The position numbers were made by a program, and so were the translations under genes. Positions 7,396 to 17,400 of a stretch of 32,072 nucleotides of DNA are shown one piece after another. Each line of letters starts with the position of its first letter. Position 1 is the first letter of the stretch. The stretch is from a virus. The stretch is taken from IMG/VR virus record IMGVR_UViG_3300040856_002671, positions 1 to 32,072 of that record, one strand, 5' to 3'. A model generated the notes under the pieces. The model saw only the letters and a list, made by a program, of their open reading frames with translations, was not told the DNA's origin and ran no database searches.

Positions 7396-10300
7396 TTATC
7401 CAAAATTCCTAATTGCTTTTCTAGCAGCTCTCTTATCAAGAGCTGCCTTTTGCTCTTTAGGTTTATTGTTATTATTTGGTTTGTTATTGGACTTATTATT
7501 TGGAGATGGTCCAGTAGTTCCAAAGTCATATTTTTCAGCAACAGCTGGATTTGCTTTTACTGCTTTATTAAATAATCTTTCTGCTCTAGTGTTTGACATT
7601 CCCTGCTTTGCTATTGGATCTTGATTTGCATCTTTTAATGCATCATTTAATCTATCTGCTGCTCCAGCACCTACTCTTGTTCCTGATTTATTAATTCTTG
7701 TCTTTTCTTTATCTGCAACAATTTCTGGAGTAACTGGTTTTGGATCTGTTGGTTTTGGAGGTGTAGAAGTTGGATAAGAATATCTTCCGTTATTTTGAAT
7801 TGGCAGTGGATCTCCTATTATTACTGGGGGTTGATATGGAGGTTCTATTGTTCCTATTACTGAACTCTCAACAAGTTCATTGTCACCAACTTCTGTAGCT
7901 GGGGAGGTTTCTATGAAGTCTTCTGTTTCAATTCTAGAATTTCTAGTTACAATTATATTTTCTTGTACTGTATCTACTTTCCCTTCGGAATAGTAAGACT
8001 CTTCAGCAGAACAATTTACAGTTCCTTCAAGGAGGGAATTTGTTGAACTGCTTGTTATTTTGAAAATTTTAGTTCCAGCTTCAAATTTGGGATTAACATC
8101 TACATTTGGATTTGGTATCCACAAACATCCAATAACATCACCAACTTGATCTGTAAATAGATCTAAAGAAGTAACTCTTGCTGTAGCTCCACTAGTTCTT
8201 CCAATTAATACCATTCCAATGTTTGGTTTAGAATAATATTCTCCCTGAGGTTTATTTGCCAGAGAATATGTATCAATATTCAATATTGAAGATGCTGAAG
8301 AATATGTGTCTGGAAGATTTGTAGATCTGTCGTATGGATTCTTTATAACTTTTTTGGTTGGAGAATTGTATGGACCAAATTTATGGTTTATTTGAGCTAC
8401 TCTAGCTCTAAAAGTAATGAGTGGTCCACATCTTCTTGAAGATTTGTTTCCAATTCCTGAGGATGGTGTATAACCCTTACCAGCATATCCTACAACATCT
8501 TCACCAACTTCAAATGTTCCATCAAGCATAGTTACTTGTATCAATTTTGGCATAATATATTTTGTAACATCTAAACCATCAAAGAAAGAATACAATTGAG
8601 TAAATGGCTTTAATCTTCTTCCAGTAAATTCAATATTTCTTGATCTTATATATGGAATTACCGAAGAATCTAATACCTGATCTCCAAAAGAAGTATTTTC
8701 AAAAACTTCCTTTAAAATCTTTCTTTTTCCTGTTCTGGTTGAAGTTCCCGTTTTTGTTACTTGTTCATAGTCTTCTTGTATTATTTGATTTCCCAAAGTA
8801 ACTTCTTCTGAAGTTTTATTTACTACTTCACCTGTCCATATTGTTTCCCAAGAGTTCCAAACTGTTGGGCTGAACCCAGATTGTTGGTCAAAACCTTCAT
8901 CTTCCAACTCTAATTCATTCTTTACATAATCACCTTCAACATTAACTAATTTTGGTTCTATTCTAATTTGATCTACCCAAACATCGGAAGATGGAAATAG
9001 TTCTAAAGTACCATTAAAGAAGGATGAAGAATATGCAGATACATTAGTTACCTGACTTGAATATGGTTGTATTATTTCTGGAACTTCTTGATAATCTAAG
9101 GTTAGAAGTTGTCCAGTTTTTCTTACATTTAAACCCACAAGATCCTGAACAAATCTTGCATCTGCCTTTGGATTCGGTGACGTACCTATTCCCGAAAGAG
9201 AACTTGAACCCAAAATTAAATCAATTTCTGTAGAGAAGTGTGCTGGTCTTAACTCGGAATTTTTAATGTCGATACAATTCTTTGATCCTACAGATTTCTT
9301 TTGATTTCTTGTTGTAGAAAAGTCGTCTACAAAAAATCCAGACTTAAACCTATTGAGACCATCAGCATCAGTTATTTGTAAATTTGCAGTTTCAGACTCT
9401 AAAACTGTTAATGAAGTATAATACTCCAAATTTTTAATTCTATCTTCAAGACGCTTTATATCAGCCATCTGATATCTCTTATAATCTGTCAAAGTTATCT
9501 TTGCATCTTTAATATTGCAGAGATAAGCAGGAAGATCAATTTTTGCTATTTCAATAGAATTTTGTATTTTTTGGGGTATTTTGGGACTTTCTGAAGGTTC
9601 TCCTTTACTTAATTGGAATTTACCGTCTTTCGATAAGAAAATCTTGTCAATTCTTGGCAAATAATATGAAAAATTGATAGAGAATGATTCGTCGGATGCT
9701 AAAATAAACTTGGAAGAATTATTTGTATCACTAATGCTTCTTCCTAAAAATTCAAATGGTGATCTGGTTCCTTCAGAAACTGTGTATTTTGGAACTCTTG
9801 GTCTTATATCGATAATATCACTAGTTCTTATTCCATTAATGGATAACAAATCACAATACTCAAATTGATCGTAAGAATTTTTTGTTGTAATGTCTCCAGA
9901 ATCTGTTGACAAGAAACTTGAAGATTCAAAAACTATTCTTATTTTTCTAGTAGGATGTTTTTTATTTTGTTTTAGTGTTATCTTGGAATAGTCATATATT
10001 GTATTTTTTTGGTTTGTATTTAGTTTATAATTTTCGGTAATATCAACACTCCCTTCAACAGTATTTGAAACTACTGCTCTAATACCAGATTTTTTAAATG
10101 TTAATATTTCTCCTGGAATTATTTGTGCAGAAGTAACTTTAGAGTATCCAATATTCAATCCACTATTTTTTTCTACAAAAACTCCAATTGAATTGCTTTC
10201 AGATCCAATAAATTCTTCTCCAATTAATAAATCTGTTGTCGTCCCAGATGGACCACTAAGACTAGAAAATATAACAGATGGTAGTCTTGGATTTGATATG

Positions 10301-12843
10301 TCACTAGACTCATATATTCCAAGAATCTTATTGACTTCACATTGATTTAGACAAATATCATCATCTTGTACTCTTGTTCCATAAGCATAATTTCCAAACT
10401 CAAGTCCGTCATTTAAAGTTGTACTTCCAATTCCTGAACCAGATAATCTGGATTTTGATACTATAATAGAATTTACTGTGTTTTTATTTTTTACTTTCTC
10501 CTTTATATTTGTTTTTCTTAGAGTTGCTATTAGTTTAGCATTTCCATCATTTTCCAGTCCATTTATTGTTATTGATGAAGAAGCTGTGGTATTTACCTTG
10601 TCCGCAGTTAATTCTTCTGTAGAACCATTTTGATTTATTAGACAATATCTTTCTTCATCATAAGGCAAGAATACTAAATTATCTCCAGCAGACTGTGTGA
10701 AAGTACCAGAAGTAACTATTACATCATATTCTTTTCTTACAATAAGATCAGAATTTGATAAATCAACATTGCTTACATTTGCCTTTGGTAATTGTGTATA
10801 AAGTGTATTATCTTCCGATCTTTGATATGAAGATGTAAGAATTCTAAAATCTGAAGGAGTTATTTGAGATTGTGGTAAAATTCCACTACAAACTCCAGAA
10901 ACAGTTTCTACAGATTCTATTATCAGGGATCCAGATTTTACGCTAGAAACTTTAGCAAAATTTGGAGATTCTTGTCCTGGATTTGTAAATGCTACTATAT
11001 CATTTGGTTTTACTAAACCGGAAAAAACAAAATCTGCCGAAGATACTGTGCTCTTCCCAAGTGACTCAGAACTAATAGAAACAAATCCTACATCAAGACC
11101 TAACTTTTGTTTTATGTCTGCTGTAAATGTAAATCCAGATCCAACTACACCATACAAAGATTTGACATCATTTGAACCATATGCAGTTACATCTCTACAA
11201 ATTCTTGTATTTTTTATGCCGTCAAAATCAAAAGTTTCACCTATTAAAAATTTGCCACTTGTATTATAAGCAGTTATAATTCCCGAATTATTTGTATCAT
11301 ACCTTAAAAATCCTGTTGCTCCACTAGAATTTCCCTTAATAAAAGTGGGAGTATCTAAAGTTATTGGTTCATTTAAAGTTATTTCAGTGTAAGTTTGAAC
11401 ATCATATAAAGAAATGTCCCATTCATTTGAATCAGGATTCGCTGTACTATACGATCCAGACTCTAAAGCAAAATCATAAATTCTTGCTAATCCTATTTCT
11501 TTTCCTGATGATATTGCTTGATTATTTCCTACTCTATCCAAATGAAGACTTACAAAATAAGTAGAAAATCCTACTTTAGGAGCACCATAAACCCTATTAA
11601 GGGTGAATGTTGGACCAGTAAAATAATTTATGTTTTGGTTTTCTAAAGTTTTTGTTGTTCTGGGCTTTTCAAAATCAAGATAAGTTGATCCAATAGTCTT
11701 AATTTCAAATCCCTGAACATATGCTTTCATTGGGGAAATTATGTAAGTTCCCAAACTTTCACTTGGAACATTTCCATTATAAGTTTCTCTATTTGGAGGA
11801 AATACTCCATTATTTCCTTTGTAATTATTTAATGTCTCCTTTAAGGATAAATTTGGAGATTTTACATAATAATTTCCGGATTCATCAAAAGTTCTTCTTG
11901 CAAATTCTGTAGCCAATTCACTATATTGACTAAGATTTTTTGAAGTTATTTCTTCTCCATCTCTTATTTCTGTTATTGTAATAAAATCACTTGTTTCTAA
12001 GTCATTTAGATCAATTTTATCTAAAGTTGCAAATACTTGAAATCTGTCAGATCCAGGAGCAGCAAAATTTGAAAATCCATTAGAATTGTCATTTAAGGTG
12101 GAATCTTCATCAGAAGTTATTATATCTTCTGATATTCTAAGTCCTACTTTAAAGTTTCCTTTGCTCCTATAGGCGTCCAATAAAATACTAGAATACCCAA
12201 CGCTTACAAAATATCCCCTAATAAAAAATATTCCAGTTTCTATGGTTGCTGCCGATGCAAATCCTGTAGAATTTGAACTTTTTGTTAAAGCAAATCCTTC
12301 TCCAGCAGATAAAAACAGTTGAATACCATTTTCATCGGTTATTATACCATCTTCGTCATCATCATTTAAATCTGGAACATTGTTTTCTACTTCTAATACT
12401 TCTCCGTCCAAAAACTTTTCACTTCTGGCATCATCAGTTCCTGGACTCAAATACTTTACATAAATTGTGGTAGAATTTTTATATGATAAATCTTGAGGAA
12501 GATAAGAACTTATTTCTGCCCTCACTCCAGATGTTCTACCTACAATTACCGATCCATTCAGAAAATTTAAATATGTCTGAACGTTAGTTCCAAAATAATC
12601 TTCTTCTACGATAACATAATCTAGTCTATTATTATAGGATAACTGTCCTCCAAGTACCCTGGATCCGTCAGTAAAGATAGAATTTCCAAACCTTTCAATT
12701 TGAGTTTGTAAGATTGTCTGTAGTGTTGTCAGTTCTCTTGCTTGAACAGGATAACCTGGTTTAAACAATACTTTATGAAAATCTTTATTCGGATCGTAAT
12801 CGTCGAAATATGGAAATACGTTTAAATTAGTTTCCTGTGGCAT
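7396..12843 (-). CDS. DUF4815-type virion structural protein (1815 aa)
   Basis: The N-terminus matches the DUF4815 family from memory: MPQETNLNVFPYFDDYDPNK, then FKPGYPVQARELTTLQ and QTQIERFGNSIF. SGA-type strand modules occur near 98-106 (VGRTSGVRAE), near 505 (GNSSGATGFLRY) and in the C-terminal third (IGRTSGATARV). Near 1114-1171 a coiled-coil-like stretch RYQMADIKRLEDRIKNLEYY leads into GLNRFKSGFFVDDF, a motif I recall as conserved in cyanophage homologues. The last 125 residues are low-complexity: Pro-rich, then Lys/Asn-rich, ending KRAARKAIRNFG. It lies directly after gp8, where T4 has gp9 and gp10, so a role in the wedge periphery or fibre connection is inferred. The start is 10 nt after the gp8 stop. 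Confidence 0.88.
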   Translation of the reverse strand: MPQETNLNVFPYFDDYDPNKDFHKVLFKPGYPVQARELTTLQTILQTQIERFGNSIFTDGSRVLGGQLSYNNRLDYVIVEEDYFGTNVQTYLNFLNGSVIVGRTSGVRAEISSYLPQDLSYKNSTTIYVKYLSPGTDDARSEKFLDGEVLEVENNVPDLNDDDEDGIITDENGIQLFLSAGEGFALTKSSNSTGFASAATIETGIFFIRGYFVSVGYSSILLDAYRSKGNFKVGLRISEDIITSDEDSTLNDNSNGFSNFAAPGSDRFQVFATLDKIDLNDLETSDFITITEIRDGEEITSKNLSQYSELATEFARRTFDESGNYYVKSPNLSLKETLNNYKGNNGVFPPNRETYNGNVPSESLGTYIISPMKAYVQGFEIKTIGSTYLDFEKPRTTKTLENQNINYFTGPTFTLNRVYGAPKVGFSTYFVSLHLDRVGNNQAISSGKEIGLARIYDFALESGSYSTANPDSNEWDISLYDVQTYTEITLNEPITLDTPTFIKGNSSGATGFLRYDTNNSGIITAYNTSGKFLIGETFDFDGIKNTRICRDVTAYGSNDVKSLYGVVGSGFTFTADIKQKLGLDVGFVSISSESLGKSTVSSADFVFSGLVKPNDIVAFTNPGQESPNFAKVSSVKSGSLIIESVETVSGVCSGILPQSQITPSDFRILTSSYQRSEDNTLYTQLPKANVSNVDLSNSDLIVRKEYDVIVTSGTFTQSAGDNLVFLPYDEERYCLINQNGSTEELTADKVNTTASSSITINGLENDGNAKLIATLRKTNIKEKVKNKNTVNSIIVSKSRLSGSGIGSTTLNDGLEFGNYAYGTRVQDDDICLNQCEVNKILGIYESSDISNPRLPSVIFSSLSGPSGTTTDLLIGEEFIGSESNSIGVFVEKNSGLNIGYSKVTSAQIIPGEILTFKKSGIRAVVSNTVEGSVDITENYKLNTNQKNTIYDYSKITLKQNKKHPTRKIRIVFESSSFLSTDSGDITTKNSYDQFEYCDLLSINGIRTSDIIDIRPRVPKYTVSEGTRSPFEFLGRSISDTNNSSKFILASDESFSINFSYYLPRIDKIFLSKDGKFQLSKGEPSESPKIPQKIQNSIEIAKIDLPAYLCNIKDAKITLTDYKRYQMADIKRLEDRIKNLEYYTSLTVLESETANLQITDADGLNRFKSGFFVDDFSTTRNQKKSVGSKNCIDIKNSELRPAHFSTEIDLILGSSSLSGIGTSPNPKADARFVQDLVGLNVRKTGQLLTLDYQEVPEIIQPYSSQVTNVSAYSSSFFNGTLELFPSSDVWVDQIRIEPKLVNVEGDYVKNELELEDEGFDQQSGFSPTVWNSWETIWTGEVVNKTSEEVTLGNQIIQEDYEQVTKTGTSTRTGKRKILKEVFENTSFGDQVLDSSVIPYIRSRNIEFTGRRLKPFTQLYSFFDGLDVTKYIMPKLIQVTMLDGTFEVGEDVVGYAGKGYTPSSGIGNKSSRRCGPLITFRARVAQINHKFGPYNSPTKKVIKNPYDRSTNLPDTYSSASSILNIDTYSLANKPQGEYYSKPNIGMVLIGRTSGATARVTSLDLFTDQVGDVIGCLWIPNPNVDVNPKFEAGTKIFKITSSSTNSLLEGTVNCSAEESYYSEGKVDTVQENIIVTRNSRIETEDFIETSPATEVGDNELVESSVIGTIEPPYQPPVIIGDPLPIQNNGRYSYPTSTPPKPTDPKPVTPEIVADKEKTRINKSGTRVGAGAADRLNDALKDANQDPIAKQGMSNTRAERLFNKAVKANPAVAEKYDFGTTGPSPNNKSNNKPNNNNKPKEQKAALDKRAARKAIRNFG

Positions 12844-12853
12844 GATTTTTTAC

Positions 12854-14437
12854 TTAGAATTGTAAAATAACCTTAATATCTTCTTTTTGATTGGCAGATC
12901 TAACTATTGATGGTCTATTATCAATATAGATAATGTCTCCAGAATACTTTTCAACTTCTGGTTGAGAAATGCCCGAATCAAATTTTTGTCCCAGATTATA
13001 AGTTGTGTTATTATTTATGACTGTTGTGATACCAGTAAACCCACTATCTATCTGGAGATTTATGCTTCCTCCACTTATCTGAAGAGATCCTCCAGATTCT
13101 GGAGAAGAAGTAAACCTATTTAATTTATATCCATATTCTGGAGTTTCTGGCGCCAAATCTAAAGAAGAGGTGTTAAAACCTACTAAAGCTCTATCTTGCC
13201 AATATTTTAAAACTCCCGTAGCATTATCATAATAAACCACTCTACCGACAGCAGTAACACCCAATCCAATTGTTTGAGTTATAATTTGATTATCTGCAAA
13301 AGTAGCATTTTCAAAATCGTTTTTATTAGTAATTCCAACAAGTTTTAATGCATATACTGAACTGACTTTATCTTCAGACAAAAATTCGCTAGAAAAATTT
13401 TTGGTTGGATTTTTTACAATTCCAATTCTAGATACCTTATTTCCCACTATAAAATCGGGGTTTAATACATCATTTTCAATTCTACTATAAATTAATATAT
13501 TATTAGCGCCAAGTTCTCTGTATATATCACTTCCATGACCTCCTGGTGGAGGAATTATGACATTAAATACTGGTTTTACTGATCCAGACCCTAAAACCAA
13601 TCCACCAGACAATAAATCAAGAGATCCAAAAGTATATCCAGATCCTCCAGATGTTACAGTGACAGATTCTACTGTGGAATCTTCACCAACAACAACTGTT
13701 GCCTTTCCTCCAGTACCATCACCAATAATATCTATTCCAGCATATGTTCTTGGTGCGCCCAACCCACTTCCCCTAGATTCGATAGTTATAATTTTTAATT
13801 GTCCACTGGTTCCTGCATAGTCTCTAACCAAAGAATACTCAGAACTATTCCAATCAAGAGGAACGGGTATATAATTTAAAGAATCGAATTTTACAACTTC
13901 ACTTGGATTTATAGTATAAAGATATTTCCAAATATACCCATCTCCACTATCTCCAGGAGTTCTTGGATCTAAGTCAGTAAATGTTGGTTCATCCAGAGAA
14001 GGTCTTCCAGTTTTGTTATCTGGATTTGTTCCATTATTTAAACAAATATAAACTCTGAAATCTTTGTTTATAACATAAAAATTTGAACTGTATAAACTAG
14101 TTTGTCCCGATGGTTTGGATTGCTTATCTGATTCTCTACTGACATCATTTCTGTACATATCATAAGTTGTTCCTGAAGTCCATTTAATTTTTCTAACAAC
14201 TCTTCTTACGTCATCACTGAAATTAATCTTTTTCAAAGTTACCATTGTATCCCATATGTCATTAGAATAATTAAATGAGTCTACAGGAGATTCTGGAAGA
14301 TTGTCCCAATCTGGACTATAATCTTCTGGATTTGTCAATCCAACGAAAGTATAATATGAAGAATTAGTAGATCCTATAGAATTTACTAAATTTTCGCAAT
14401 TTATTATCCTAAACTGATCAGTTATAATTGCTGACAT
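12854..14437 (-). CDS. 8: Baseplate wedge protein gp8, enlarged
   Basis: Both ends match T4 gp8. N-terminal shared features are a FR....LVNSIGS start, YYTFVGLTNPEDYSPDWDN (T4 has ITFGRSEPW), DSFNYSNDIWDTMVTLKKI and GDGYIWKYLYTI (T4 GDGYVWEYLFEI). The C-terminus SGDIIYIDNRPSIVRSANQK then EDIKVILQF matches T4 SGEMIYMENRPPI...EEINILFTF. gp8 is a dimeric wedge component that binds gp7 and gp10 in T4. At 527 aa it is longer than T4 gp8 (334 aa). The extra length lies between these ends and includes GxGY-type units near 220-275 (SRGSGLGAPRTYAGIDIIGD, SGGSGYTFGSLDL). A candidate late promoter lies 21 nt upstream. Confidence 0.93.
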   Translation of the reverse strand: MSAIITDQFRIINCENLVNSIGSTNSSYYTFVGLTNPEDYSPDWDNLPESPVDSFNYSNDIWDTMVTLKKINFSDDVRRVVRKIKWTSGTTYDMYRNDVSRESDKQSKPSGQTSLYSSNFYVINKDFRVYICLNNGTNPDNKTGRPSLDEPTFTDLDPRTPGDSGDGYIWKYLYTINPSEVVKFDSLNYIPVPLDWNSSEYSLVRDYAGTSGQLKIITIESRGSGLGAPRTYAGIDIIGDGTGGKATVVVGEDSTVESVTVTSGGSGYTFGSLDLLSGGLVLGSGSVKPVFNVIIPPPGGHGSDIYRELGANNILIYSRIENDVLNPDFIVGNKVSRIGIVKNPTKNFSSEFLSEDKVSSVYALKLVGITNKNDFENATFADNQIITQTIGLGVTAVGRVVYYDNATGVLKYWQDRALVGFNTSSLDLAPETPEYGYKLNRFTSSPESGGSLQISGGSINLQIDSGFTGITTVINNNTTYNLGQKFDSGISQPEVEKYSGDIIYIDNRPSIVRSANQKEDIKVILQF

Positions 14438-14458
14438 TTATCTTAAAAATTTTAGAAC

Positions 14459-14466
14459 TATTTATT
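14459..14466 (-). promoter_or_regulatory. Candidate T4-type late promoter (AATAAATA)
   Basis: The minus strand reads AATAAATA, one mismatch from the T4 late element, 21 nt before the gp8 ATG and overlapping the last codon of the preceding gene by two bases. Confidence 0.4.
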
Positions 14467-17400
14467 ATATTACTGTGTAAGAACTTGTCTTCAGTGGATT
14501 TAATCTTTTAACTGTCGGAGTACTATTAAGACCTACAACTCCATTTGATGTTCCAACTTCAAATGAAGTCTTTAATCCCACAGAATCAGTTTCTATTAGT
14601 CCCCAGCTAAAGTTTCCAAAATACCTGTCACTACCAAATCCGGTCATAGACTTATAATCCTTTATACTAACAACAACTCTTACAACTTCTTTTGCTAATG
14701 ATGGAGAAGAGTCGTAACCAAAAACGTCAACAGTATGAATTCCTACAGATGCTACCTGATAAACATTGTCAAGAAAAACAGTTCCTACTCCTATAAGAAA
14801 ACCATTTTCATCTAAAGAATCTACAGTATTTCCTATATTAGTATTTGATACCTTTAAATAATAATTTTCCTTTATCCTACTAACATTTATAGTTGGATTC
14901 GTAAATCTGGAGTCTTTCAATGGCGAATTTCCTGGTATAAAAAGATCAAATGCCAATCCAGTTACGGCAAAACCTACAGAAGCGGGTTGTATCGCAGTAA
15001 TTATTCCATAATCTCCAAGATATTTTGTATCTTTTAGATATTCTTTTTTAAATCTTGGGGATTCTATTAATACTGTCGGTGGAGATGAAGTTGTATATCC
15101 AAATCCAGGATTATCAACTATAATAGAAGACACAGATCCTGAGGAAATACTAGAAACTGCAGTAGCTTTTCCTGAGGTTCCTATACCAACAGGACTTGAA
15201 ATTGATATAGTTGGATTTTCCAAATAACCAAATCCTGGAGAATTCACGGATATTGAAGATATAGTTCCTGCAGCAGAAACAACCGCAGTAGCTATAGCAG
15301 TATTTTTATCTGCTGTTTCTATTATTTCAATTTGGTCTATAAATGAAATTGATGTTGGATTTTCATTTTTATAATTAAATCCAGTCTCTAAAGAATCTAC
15401 AAATATGTTTGTTTCTCCAACTCCAACACTCTTCAATAAATTGCATGTGGGATTAATCCTAGACTCATATTCACGCCTATTTTTTGTGACACTATTACCA
15501 TTTATATTAATATCTTCTCTCTGCTTACACCATGTTACCGGTCTCAAAAGTTCAAAATTTTGGGATATTCCTTCAGAAGAGTATGTATTTGTTTCTACAG
15601 AATTTGGAGATAATATGTCTTGAACCAATCTTTCTTTTTCTATCAATTTAATGGTATTTCCTACTATTTTTAAAGTATCTCCAATTTTAACAGTGTCTTC
15701 AATATCAACATCAACAACATCAATTCCATCTGTTCCTCTATAGAATAAAATGCTACAAGAATTTCCTTTTTTGGGAGGTTCTTTAAATGTTATTCTACTT
15801 CCTCCAGAAAAAGTATATGATTGTTCTGGAACCTGTATAACGTCATTTAATACGATTAAAATTACAGATTTTAAATCTATATTTGAACCCTTTTTAGATA
15901 AAATTGAAAATATGTTGCCATTATCCTTTAAGAAAAATGTTTTTCTTTCACCATCAAACTCCGAACTTATATCATCAAGAAGTTTTAGTCCCCCCACATA
16001 CCATCCAGAAAAATTGTCCCTTACTACATCAATTATATTAATATAAAAATCTTCAAATGGCTTAGATAAGTCTGAAGGAATTCCTGTCAATCCTCCAGTT
16101 TCTATAGTCAAAACATCTCCTGAAGAATATGAATATCCATAATTTTTAATATTGAAACTAATAACACTAGACCCTTGACCAACAACTACGTCTATTTTTG
16201 CTTCCGTACCTAATCCAGAAAAACCGTTTGCGTATATTAAAGGTATGTCTGAATATGATAGAGGAGAATCTATGATTAACTTTGGAGGATCTGATTGAAG
16301 GTAACCTGATCCTGGATTTGTTATACTTACTCCAACAACACTTCCACCAGAAATTGTAGCATTTCCAATATATTCTATATTTGGAACTCCAGTACTATAT
16401 GTCTGAACTCCAACTCTGACTAATGTTTGTATTCCTTCTCTATACCCCGAACCACTGTTTCCTATTGATACTGAAGATATTGTTCCTGCAGTAGAAACTA
16501 AAACTGTTCCTCCTGCTGAAACTAGTGGTTGATATCCAAATCCATTTGAAGAACCTATAGAAATTGGAACTCCTCCCCTAGGAATAGAAGCATTATTTTG
16601 ATCGTATGATATTGAAGATGCAGTTCCCGTAAATTCTAAAGTAGTGTTTGTCAAATTTTGACTTAAAGAAAAGTCATCTTCTGGAATTTGAATTACATTG
16701 TTTATCAATAAAATTGATCTGTCCGTAGAAATTCCAAGTACATCCAAATTGTTGGACTTTAATATAAATTCCTTATCTTTTGAATTAAATTGATCCGAAA
16801 TATCATCAAAAAGATAATTTTCTTTATATGTTTCTTCAGAACTGCCAGGAATTCCGGATCTCATAAAGACTCTTCCATGGAAAGAAGACTTTATTGTTCC
16901 ATCAATATTAACGCTCCCTAGAGAATTTGTACTTAAAACATCTTCACCAAAAGGTGCTTCTCCAAAATAAATTCTACTTCCAACTATGTTATAATTACCT
17001 TCAATTTTTTCTATTAAGGTATTTGTAGTGTGCGATGATATTCCAGTACCATAAAACCCCCTGATTACTTCAACTGAATTAGTTAATTCATTTGAAGAGG
17101 TTATTTTTAATACTTCATCATCTATTTTAATAAAATCTCCAGCAGAAAAATCTTTTATGCTAGGCAAATTTAAAGTAGTCTCTGAAGTATTTGAAACTAA
17201 ATCATTTAAAAGAATGCTGGTTCCAAAAGCACTTACATTAATGGGAGATTGAATTATATTATCTATAGTTATAATGCACTTTTGGTTTTGTTTTGTTGAT
17301 TCAATATAATGGGTTTTTCCCAGTCCAACTGAAGTAATATCTATTAATTTTGGAATCTGTGCGAGAGCGTTTTCAGCAGAAGTTGCAAGTTTTATTCTAC

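Noticed and set aside
13557-13820. Plus-strand ORF of 87 aa, Pro-rich
   Set aside because: Antisense of the GxGY region of gp8; same composition artefact and no ribosome site.
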